From assembly GCA_964519835.1 (NCBI GenBank), contig CAZFLD010000037.1, positions 1 to 38,545 on the forward strand: a stretch of 38,545 bases of DNA. Direction: 5' to 3'. Made by a program: the position numbers and the translations under genes. Origin of the DNA: CAZFLD01 sp964519835. GTDB taxonomy: Bacteria; Spirochaetota; Spirochaetia; DSM-27196; CAZFLD01. The notes under the pieces were generated by a model. That model saw only the letters and a program-made list of their open reading frames with translations. It did not search any database and was not told the origin of the DNA. Positions 7,585 to 14,364 of the stretch are shown piece after piece (positions within the stretch are counted from its first letter, which is position 1; each line of letters begins with the position of its first letter).

Positions 7585-9213
7585 ATGGTGAGCGCTCCGA
7601 ACATCGTCTTTGTGATGACCGATCAACAACGATGGGACTCCATCGGTTGCTATGGAACCACATGCATCGAGACGCCCGCCCTCGACTCCCTGGCACGGGA
7701 CGGCGTGCGCTTCGACCGCTGCTACTGTACAAATCCGATCTGCACGCCAAGCCGGGCGAGTATCTGGACCGGACGCCACCTGCCCGGCCACGGTGTATAC
7801 CGCCTGGACGATATCCTCGGTTCCGAACAAGTGCTTTTTTCCGAATACCTACAGGAGGCCGGCTACAAAACGGGGCTCTTTGGCAAGCTTCACGCTTCGG
7901 GCCGCATGTACGAAAATGACAATCGCCACCCCCACGACGGCTTTGGTGAGTACGAGTGGGCACTCGAAGGCCCCCTCGATATGGATGCGCGGCACCACGC
8001 CTATGCCAAGTGGCTCGAAGACCAGGATCGGGAAGTATTTAATAAGATGCGGGAGCAGGGACGCGACCTCCTGCACATTCCCCGTCACCTTCACTTTACT
8101 CATTGGGCCTCCGAGCGTGGCCGGGATTTTATTCGCCGCAATGCCGGCGGACCCGGTCCGTTTTTCTGCTGTATTAGTGTGTTCGACCCGCACAACCCTT
8201 ACGAAGATTATCCGTCGGAGTATCGAGGCCGGGTAGACGTGGCAAAACTGCCGCGTGTGTTGGATGACACGCGGACAGATGTGCCGGCCGACCTGGAGCG
8301 CGAGCGCCAAGGATCGTACCTCGGCGATGTCGACAGCTTCTCCGACAAAGACATCGAACAAATGCGAATCGGCTACTTCGCCTCGTTGGCCTTGCTCGAC
8401 GATGAGCTGGGAGAAACCTTGGATCTGCTCGATGAGCTCGGGATTGCCGACAACACACTTGTGGTGTTTGTGTCCGACCACGGCGACATGCTTGGTGATC
8501 ACCGTCTGCTGGTAAAAGGTGCCATGTTTTACGATGCCTGCACGCGTGTCCCGTTTTTGATGCGGTGGACCGGACGGATCACGGCGGGAACCGTTGTCGA
8601 GGCGCCCGTGCAACCCCACGACATCGCCGCCACCGTGCTGTCGGCGGCCGGGGTGTCGTTGTCGGACAAGCTACCTGAAGCCGCCGCCGCCCCGCAGTTG
8701 GTCGGGCGAGACTTGCTTCCGCTTGTGATCGCCGGCGGCGCGGCGCCCGGCGCATCGGATGCCGACGGCTCCGCGCAGACCGGGCTCGACCGCCCCGCGG
8801 TCTGCCTCTACCGAAACACCGGCATCAATCGGATTACCCGGGACTGGGACCCGCCCATCCACGGCAGTATGATCTTCGACGGCCGCTACAAGTTGAGTCT
8901 TTTTCACGGTTTGGGTCCGGCAGGTGTGGAGCCCGGAGTAGGGGTGGAACCGGACGCGGGCGGGACCGCGGAAGGCGAGGGGCGCCCGCGCGGCGAGCTC
9001 TACGACATGACGGCCGACCCCGACGAGCTGCACAATCTGTGGCACTCTCGGGAGGCGCAGGAGGTGCGGTCGAAGTTGACGCTCCGTCTCATAGACTGGT
9101 TGGTCGGGGCGGAGACAGCGTACCTCGGATCGCGCGCGGGTACGGCGGTGGTCACGCCGGACCGCTTTGTGGCCAATACAATCGACAAGTCTCGAGGAGA
9201 ACGGCATGGCTAA
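7585..9213 (+). CDS. Type I sulfatase, cytoplasmic
   Basis: A 542-residue arylsulfatase-superfamily hydrolase with no signal peptide; NIVFVMTDQQ starts at residue 6. Expected active-site elements are D13 with Q14, formylglycine Cys C53 in CTPSR, R57, K101 (FGKLH), H203 (DPHNP), D298-H299 (SDHGDMLGDH) and K311. The MTDQQRWDSIGCYG opening and DHGDMLGDH resemble the choline-sulfatase/phosphonate-hydrolase side of the family more than the sulfatase at 1170. The start is ATG 7585 or GTG 7588; GGGAGG at 7576-7581 fits the latter slightly better. It overlaps the next lyase by 8 bases. The Gly/Glu-rich stretch near residues 450-470 is probably a surface loop. Confidence 0.93.
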   Translation: MVSAPNIVFVMTDQQRWDSIGCYGTTCIETPALDSLARDGVRFDRCYCTNPICTPSRASIWTGRHLPGHGVYRLDDILGSEQVLFSEYLQEAGYKTGLFGKLHASGRMYENDNRHPHDGFGEYEWALEGPLDMDARHHAYAKWLEDQDREVFNKMREQGRDLLHIPRHLHFTHWASERGRDFIRRNAGGPGPFFCCISVFDPHNPYEDYPSEYRGRVDVAKLPRVLDDTRTDVPADLERERQGSYLGDVDSFSDKDIEQMRIGYFASLALLDDELGETLDLLDELGIADNTLVVFVSDHGDMLGDHRLLVKGAMFYDACTRVPFLMRWTGRITAGTVVEAPVQPHDIAATVLSAAGVSLSDKLPEAAAAPQLVGRDLLPLVIAGGAAPGASDADGSAQTGLDRPAVCLYRNTGINRITRDWDPPIHGSMIFDGRYKLSLFHGLGPAGVEPGVGVEPDAGGTAEGEGRPRGELYDMTADPDELHNLWHSREAQEVRSKLTLRLIDWLVGAETAYLGSRAGTAVVTPDRFVANTIDKSRGERHG

Positions 9214-10108
9214 CAAACAAAAAGCGCTTTGTGGGGTTCTTCCCGCTCCAATCACCCCGTTCGCGGACGACGGCAACATTTGTTACGACCTCGTAGAAAA
9301 GCACTTTGCCTTTTTGCTCGGATTCGACGTGGGCGGGCTGTTTGTGTGTGGCACAACCGGGGAGGGAGCGTTTCTGACGTCACAGGAGCGTCGGAGAATT
9401 TTCCAATTGCTCACAGATCACGCCAAGCCCGAGCACCTGCGCTGTGTTGTGGTCCTTGCCCCCGACACCACCGGCGTCCTCCGCGGGATGGACGACATCG
9501 CCGACCTCGAGCCCGACTATATTTCCTGCGTGACTCCCTACTACCTGAGTGCTGGAACACCGCAGATCATCGGCCACTACACGGCCGTCGCCGATCACAG
9601 TCCGGTGCCGATCGTCCTCTATAACATCCCTCAGAACACGCACAACCCGATGACTCTCGATGCCGTTCTCGAGCTCGCTGCTCACCCAAATATCGCAGGA
9701 ATCAAGGATAGCTCAGGCGACTTTATGCAGTTTCAGCGGGGTTTCCTGGCAAGTGAATCGGATGAGTTTACGTGGATCCAAGGTGAAGACCTTCTTGACG
9801 GACCATCAGTGTTGCTTGGCGGCAAGTGTATCGTAACCGGATTGGGTAACGTTACCGTGGCTCCCTACCTTGCGATGATGCGCGCGGCGGAGGCCGGCGA
9901 CCGGGCGGGAGTGCTGAACGAACAACGCAAGATCAATGCCCTTGCGTCGATAATACCGGCCGCGCACGGACGAACAATTGCCGCAATCAAGGCGGCCGCG
10001 GAGGCCGACGGTCGAAGCACCTGCTCGATGCGCGTGCCCAGCATGTCCGTGTCGGAATCAGAAAGAGCGGCCGTCCTGGAAATTCTGCCAAAGGTCGGGT
10101 CGATCTAA
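9206..10108 (+). CDS. DapA/NanA-superfamily lyase with canonical active site
   Basis: A 300-residue class I (Schiff-base) aldolase-family protein. All hallmark residues are visible: T50-T51 in CGTTGEG (2-oxo acid carboxylate binding), Y139 in LYNIP (proton relay) and K167 in GIKDSSGD (Schiff base). The ATG at 9206 is used because GAGGAGAA lies just upstream; it overlaps the sulfatase stop (ATGGCTAA), and an in-frame ATG at 9167 lacks a ribosome site. In this catabolic operon it is more likely a 2-keto-3-deoxy-sugar-acid or similar aldolase/dehydratase than lysine-pathway DHDPS. Exact substrate unknown. Confidence 0.9.
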   Translation: MANKQKALCGVLPAPITPFADDGNICYDLVEKHFAFLLGFDVGGLFVCGTTGEGAFLTSQERRRIFQLLTDHAKPEHLRCVVVLAPDTTGVLRGMDDIADLEPDYISCVTPYYLSAGTPQIIGHYTAVADHSPVPIVLYNIPQNTHNPMTLDAVLELAAHPNIAGIKDSSGDFMQFQRGFLASESDEFTWIQGEDLLDGPSVLLGGKCIVTGLGNVTVAPYLAMMRAAEAGDRAGVLNEQRKINALASIIPAAHGRTIAAIKAAAEADGRSTCSMRVPSMSVSESERAAVLEILPKVGSI

Positions 10109-10126
10109 GATCCCCGGAGAACGCCT

Positions 10127-11245
10127 ATGCAGACCCTCAGCAAAAGCATTCAGGAGAAGATGGGGCGGCACGCCGCCTTTTTTGCCGGCGAAGGACCAAG
10201 CTTGCTGCTACTACAGGCTGCTCGAGCAGATCTCTACGACCTGAACAACTACGAGCGGCGTTTCTACAACTCGGCCGCCATGTTTGAGAGCGAGCGTGAC
10301 CGAGCCCTGTCGGTGATCGATTGGCCCACCGACGGCATTCCGGCCGTGCGTCCAAACCTGGGCACCGTCTTTGTGCCGGAGACCTTTGGGCAGGATTACC
10401 AGGTCAAGCCGGATGCAATGCCGTGGCCGGGGAAGCCGATGTCTCGGGAGACAATCCGCCGGGCAGCCGGTCCGTTGGGCGCGGGTAAGTCGCTCCATGC
10501 CGTCTCATCGGGCCGCCGTCAATCAGAGCTCCTCGACCGCGCTTGGCAGTTCTACGATCTTGCACGCGAGGACGAGCGGATCTATGCCTACCATGCGGAC
10601 ACTCAAGGCGTCTTCGACATAGCCCACCTTCTCTACGGCGAGGACATCTTCCTCGACCTTGCCACGGAACAGGAAGGTCCGTGGATCAAGGAGCTCCTCG
10701 ACATCTGCCTCGATCGCTATATTGAGGTTTCGGGTCTGCTCAAACATGCGATAGATGAGCCGGCGACAACTATGGTTCATGGTCACGGCACCGAGCAGGG
10801 CCTCTTTTTCCCAAGTGCGGGCGTGCGAATGTCCGAGGATACCGCCACCCTCTTATCGCCGCAGATGATCGAATCCGACCTCATGCCGTACATGGCTGCT
10901 TCCGCCGAACCGTTCGGCGGCGCGTTTGTTCACTACTGCGGCAAGCACGACGGACTGTTTTTGTTGCTCTGTGCGGCCCGGTGGTGTCGCGCCATAGATC
11001 TTGGCAATCCGGAATCCTACGACGTCGGCCGCCTCTTTCGTGAGGCGGCGCGCACCGGCACCGTCTTGTATACTCGTCTGCCGCCGCAGGCATCGGAGTC
11101 ACCAGTCGACTACGTGGAACGGCTCGGCGCCGCGGTGGCGGAAACCGGTGCTCGCGTGGCACTCCGGTCTACCGTTGTTCCTGAGAGCAAGACCCAGGCG
11201 GAGGCCATGCTCGGTCGTTTCCACGAGCTCACCCAACCTCTCTGA
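10127..11245 (+). CDS. Uroporphyrinogen decarboxylase-like (UroD/MtaA superfamily) protein
   Basis: A 372-residue UroD-like protein. H269-Y-C271-G (VHYCGKHDG) matches the H-x-C zinc/cobamide-substrate element of methyltransferase relatives. The invariant Arg-rich entry of true uroporphyrinogen decarboxylase is not seen. CGGAGA precedes the ATG by 6 bases, and the gap to the lyase is 18 bases. No corrinoid-binding protein or haem gene is nearby, so a role in substrate catabolism (decarboxylation or C1 transfer) is inferred from context only. It is distantly related to the partial protein at 1-1173 and completes the second sulfatase/lyase/UroD-like set. Confidence 0.8.
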   Translation: MQTLSKSIQEKMGRHAAFFAGEGPSLLLLQAARADLYDLNNYERRFYNSAAMFESERDRALSVIDWPTDGIPAVRPNLGTVFVPETFGQDYQVKPDAMPWPGKPMSRETIRRAAGPLGAGKSLHAVSSGRRQSELLDRAWQFYDLAREDERIYAYHADTQGVFDIAHLLYGEDIFLDLATEQEGPWIKELLDICLDRYIEVSGLLKHAIDEPATTMVHGHGTEQGLFFPSAGVRMSEDTATLLSPQMIESDLMPYMAASAEPFGGAFVHYCGKHDGLFLLLCAARWCRAIDLGNPESYDVGRLFREAARTGTVLYTRLPPQASESPVDYVERLGAAVAETGARVALRSTVVPESKTQAEAMLGRFHELTQPL

Positions 11246-11316
11246 ACTATATGGGTGTGCGCCCAAGCGCGAGGGCCACATCTCACAAACGCCAAAATCA
11301 CCAACAGGAGGAAGCA

Positions 11317-12081
11317 ATGAACATATCCGCGGATCACCGGTCCAGTTTCCAAAACGAGGGCTTTCTGGTCCTGCCCGGTTTTTTGACCAAGGATGAGCTG
11401 GCCGCCGTCTGCCGAGCTTGCGACAGCAGTGTTGCCGCAATTGAGGCGGACATGAAGACCCGGGGTGTAACCGAGGATCGTATCAACGTCCTGGGCAAGA
11501 AGTATTTTATTCTAAATGCCAGGAAGCAGTTTTCGGAGCTGATGCCGATTGTTTTCAGCGAGAAAACGGCAGCCGTCTGCAAGGCAACGATCGGCGATGA
11601 GGCCTACCTGCATAACGAGCAGTTTGTGGTGAAGATGAGCGACAAGGCCACTTCTTTTTCCTGGCACCAAGACAGCGGCTACTCGGTCTTTCAAGGAGGC
11701 GCCGCGCGGCATAAGCCCTACGTAACGTGCTGGATCGCCCTCGACGATATGAGCACCGCCAACGGCACCATCTCGATACTACCCTTCAGTCGGGCTCCGT
11801 CCCGCGATCTTATGGAGCACACGTGGGAGCCCTCTCTCAATGCAATGGTCGGGTACCGCGGTGATGACCCCGGAGATCCCGTTGAAGTGCCGGCGGGAAC
11901 TCTGGTCGCGTTTTCCAGCTTTCTGTTACACAAGAGCGGCGCCAACACCACCGGCAAGCCGCGTCGTAGCTACTTTATTGCGTTTACGCCGACGCTGTTC
12001 ACCCACGCGGACGAATCCAAGGGCGTGTACAGCAGCGGCGAGCCGCTCCTCAAAGACGGTCGCCTTGTCGCCGTGTTGTAA
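11317..12081 (+). CDS. Phytanoyl-CoA dioxygenase (PhyH)-family Fe(II)/2-oxoglutarate oxygenase
   Basis: A 254-residue PhyH-type dioxygenase with a double-stranded beta-helix. The iron triad is visible: H117 and D119 in WHQDSG, and distal H205 in LLHKSG. R216/R217 (KPRRSYF) is the likely 2-oxoglutarate-binding Arg. The ATG at 11317 follows AGGAGGA at 11306-11312; upstream in-frame codons have no such site. The enzyme would hydroxylate a substrate using O2, implying oxygen is available to the host or the locus is used under oxic conditions. Its place in a sulfatase operon suggests oxidative attack on the same compound, for example oxidative demethylation or desulfation; this is inference. Confidence 0.9.
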   Translation: MNISADHRSSFQNEGFLVLPGFLTKDELAAVCRACDSSVAAIEADMKTRGVTEDRINVLGKKYFILNARKQFSELMPIVFSEKTAAVCKATIGDEAYLHNEQFVVKMSDKATSFSWHQDSGYSVFQGGAARHKPYVTCWIALDDMSTANGTISILPFSRAPSRDLMEHTWEPSLNAMVGYRGDDPGDPVEVPAGTLVAFSSFLLHKSGANTTGKPRRSYFIAFTPTLFTHADESKGVYSSGEPLLKDGRLVAVL

Positions 12082-12179
12082 TTCTCCGGGGGTAGAGAGT
12101 TCCGGCCACCGCCTCGACCGACCGGTAACTACATCGACTGTTTTCCGTTTCACCGCTACTCTAAAGCTGGGAGAAACAG

Positions 12180-13142
12180 ATGAAGGCAATTGTCGTACGT
12201 GAATTTGGCGGGCCGGAGGTTCTCGAGCTGAACGAGGCGCCGGACCCACAGCCTGCACGCGGTCAAGTCTTGGTGCGGATCAAAGCCGTAGGTATCAATC
12301 CGGTAGATACCTACCAGCGTGCCGGGGGTCAAGGCTACAATCGTCCCCGACCGTTTACGCCCGGGATCGACGGGGCCGGAACGGTGGAGGCCGTCGGCGA
12401 GGGAGTATCCGGCGTTGCCGCCGGCGATGACGTGTACCTCGCAGGTTCAGCTACCGGCACCTACGCCGAGATGTGTCTGGCGTCGCCTGAGCAGGTCTTT
12501 CCCTTGCCGGGCGACATGTCATACGAGGATGGGGCCTGCCTGTGGGTGAACTACGGGACGGCCTATCGGGCCTTGTTTCACCGCGGGGCGGCGACGGCCG
12601 GGGACACTGTGCTCATTCACGGTGGCACCGGCGGCGTGGGTGTTGCCGCGCTCCAGTGGTCGCGTTGGCGAGGTCTTGTTACGATAACCACATACGGCTT
12701 CGACGACGGGCGCAACCTGCTCGAGCGCCTGGGCGCTACGAAGATCGTCGACCACAAAGACACCCGTCACGTCGCTCAGGTTCTCGAGATGACCGGTGGG
12801 AAAGGGGTTGATGTAATCGTCGAAATGTTGGCGAACGCCAACCTCGATATAGACATGGACATGGTAGCAACCGGCGGCCGGATTGTTGTTGTCGGCAGCC
12901 GCGGGTCGATCGAGGTGACGCCCCGAAAGCTGATGGGGAAAGAGTCCGATGTCCGCGGCCTGATGCTCTACAACTCCACCCCCCGCGATGTTGCTGAGAT
13001 CCATGCCGCCATCGCCGCGGCCGGATCCGGAGGGGCCCTCAAACCGGTCATTCAGGCGAAATTGCCCCTTGCCGAGGCACCCGAGGCCCACCGAGCAGTC
13101 ATGGAAGACCCGTCCCACGGAAAAATCCTCCTCGTCCCATAA
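12180..13142 (+). CDS. NAD(P)H:quinone oxidoreductase, zeta-crystallin-like MDR family
   Basis: A 320-residue medium-chain dehydrogenase/reductase of the quinone-oxidoreductase branch. The N-terminal GroES-like domain carries KAVGINPVDTYQRAG and PGIDGAGTVEAVG. The Rossmann nucleotide site is at about residues 148-157 (GGTGGVGVAA). No structural or catalytic zinc cysteines are present, as expected for the QOR branch. GGGAGA lies 7 bases upstream of the ATG. It is last in the operon and could reduce an enone or quinone intermediate. It ends 2 bases before the tandem repeat and assembly gap, so any further operon gene could be lost in the gap. Confidence 0.88.
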   Translation: MKAIVVREFGGPEVLELNEAPDPQPARGQVLVRIKAVGINPVDTYQRAGGQGYNRPRPFTPGIDGAGTVEAVGEGVSGVAAGDDVYLAGSATGTYAEMCLASPEQVFPLPGDMSYEDGACLWVNYGTAYRALFHRGAATAGDTVLIHGGTGGVGVAALQWSRWRGLVTITTYGFDDGRNLLERLGATKIVDHKDTRHVAQVLEMTGGKGVDVIVEMLANANLDIDMDMVATGGRIVVVGSRGSIEVTPRKLMGKESDVRGLMLYNSTPRDVAEIHAAIAAAGSGGALKPVIQAKLPLAEAPEAHRAVMEDPSHGKILLVP

Positions 13143-13144
13143 AA

Positions 13145-13348
13145 GGTGGCCGACGAAGTCGNNNNNNNNNNNNNNNNNNNNNNNNNNNNNNNNNNNNNNN
13201 NNNNNNNNNNNNNNNNNNNNNNNNNNNNNNNNNNNNNNNNNNNNNNNNNNNNNNNNNNNNNGGCATCTCTGTTAGTGGTGGCCGACGAAGTCGGGCATCT
13301 CTGTTAGTGGTGGCCGACGAAGTCGGGCATCTCTGTTAGTGGTGGCCG
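13145..13348. repeat. 32-base tandem repeat array interrupted by the assembly gap
   Basis: The unit begins GGTGGCCGACGAAGTCGG and continues GCATCTCTGTTAGT (32 bases in all). A partial copy lies left of the Ns (13145-13161, 17 bases). The remaining 15 bases of a unit lie right of them (13262-13276), then two identical full copies (13277-13308, 13309-13340) and an 8-base start of another. There are no spacers. Each unit holds a perfect mini-hairpin, CCGAC-GAA-GTCGG. The true copy number is hidden by the gap. Confidence 0.9.
13162..13261. other. Assembly gap of 100 Ns
   Basis: Exactly 100 undetermined bases, the usual placeholder for a gap of unknown length. Identical repeat units on both sides explain why assembly failed. 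Linkage and distance between the genes on either side should not be assumed. Confidence 0.98.
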
Positions 13349-13489
13349 CGAACGTATAGTTTGTGTCTCGCCGAAACTCCTCGTTGGTTACGGTGGCAGG
13401 TTACATGCTCCCGCCCGCGTTGCACTGGTGTTCGGTTGTTGGTCGTAATTTGTTGATCGGAAAAACCAAACGAGCGTTTTAGTTGATCG

Positions 13490-13531
13490 TGTAAACTTTT
13501 TGTTGACAGCTTACCAAAGCCGTGTGAGAAT
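13490..13531 (+). promoter_or_regulatory. Promoter with overlapping operator-like inverted repeat, beta-glucan operon
   Basis: TTGACA (13503-13508), a 17-base spacer and GAGAAT (13526-13531) form a sigma-70-type promoter about 35 bases before the GH16 start. An imperfect inverted repeat, TGTAAAC (13490-13496) and GTTGACA (13502-13508) around TTTTT, overlaps the -35. Further GTTGA copies lie at 13452-13456 and 13482-13486. This suits repression by a sugar-sensing regulator such as the ROK protein at 28010 or a LacI-type protein. The rest of the AT-rich 13349-13489 stretch shows no gene. Confidence 0.55.
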
Positions 13532-13565
13532 CTTATTAGTTCACGTAACGAATTAAAGGAAACGA

Positions 13566-14306
13566 ATGGGACGCAACGGCTTGGAGCTTGTGTGGGCTCA
13601 GCAGTTTGACGACGGATCAGTTCCGGATCCAAAATGGTGGTCCTTTGACACAGGCCACGGTCGCCGCGGCTGGGGTAATCGGGAGCTACAGTCCTACCAA
13701 GACGGAGAGGACGTATGCGCCGTCAAAGACGGACGACTCGTAATAACCGGTCATCATAAGCCCGGGCAAGAGGAGGCTTTCACCTCGGCTCGTATTCACA
13801 CCTACGGCAAAACCAGCTGGACCTACGGGCGCTTTGAGTTTCGCGTAAAACTCCCAAAGGGCGTCGGAACATGGCCGGCCGTCTGGATGATGTCCGACCG
13901 CGCCCACGAGGGTACTCCATGGCCCATGTGTGGCGAGATCGATATCGTCGAGTATGTGGGACGTGATCCTGACCGTATTTTTTTTAGTCTTCACTCCGGC
14001 GAGTACAACCACAAAAACGGCAACCACGTCCACGAAGCGCACCTTTTGCCTGGATTGTCGGAAGACTTTCACAATTACACCATGGACTGGGACCAGGAAG
14101 GCTTTAGATTCTCGATCGATGGTACCGAGTTCAGCTCTTTTGATCGCGGCCGCAAGTCCGGTGAGGCCGCGTGGCCCTTCGACCAGCCGTTCCACCTTAT
14201 CATAAACCTCGCACTGGGCGGGACCCTTGGCGGCGAGCTCGACGCCGCGGCGTTGCCGGCAACTCTCGAAGTTGCCGACATCAAGGTCTACCAACGTGCG
14301 CAATAA
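13566..14306 (+). CDS. GH16 beta-1,3-glucanase (laminarinase-like), no signal peptide
   Basis: A 246-residue protein that is almost only a glycoside hydrolase family 16 domain. The catalytic signature is E124-I-D126-I-V-E129 (GEIDIVEYVG): nucleophile, assisting Asp and acid/base. Other family landmarks are WGNRELQSY, SWTYGRFEFRVKLPKGVGTWPAVWMM and the C-terminal NLALGG. It starts directly with the domain after AAAGGA (13555-13560), with no signal peptide or lipobox, so it should be cytoplasmic and act on imported oligosaccharides. That is unusual for an endo-glucanase; the secreted paralogue is at 26997. It is the first gene of the beta-glucan operon. Confidence 0.93.
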   Translation: MGRNGLELVWAQQFDDGSVPDPKWWSFDTGHGRRGWGNRELQSYQDGEDVCAVKDGRLVITGHHKPGQEEAFTSARIHTYGKTSWTYGRFEFRVKLPKGVGTWPAVWMMSDRAHEGTPWPMCGEIDIVEYVGRDPDRIFFSLHSGEYNHKNGNHVHEAHLLPGLSEDFHNYTMDWDQEGFRFSIDGTEFSSFDRGRKSGEAAWPFDQPFHLIINLALGGTLGGELDAAALPATLEVADIKVYQRAQ

Positions 14307-14318
14307 GCAAGGTTTCAA

Positions 14319-14335
14319 CGCAGCAGAACGCTGCG
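14319..14335 (+). other. Small stem-loop between GH16 and binding-protein gene
   Basis: CGCAGC (14319-14324) pairs perfectly with GCTGCG (14330-14335) around AGAAC. There is no T-tract. It may be an mRNA processing or stability element in the leader of the binding-protein gene. Confidence 0.3.
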
Positions 14336-14364
14336 ATGTATATCCAGTCTCAAAGGAGAGTTGT

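Noticed and set aside
13145..13348. CRISPR array suggested by 32-base repeats
   Set aside because: Units abut directly with no spacers, and no cas gene is nearby. It is a simple tandem repeat.
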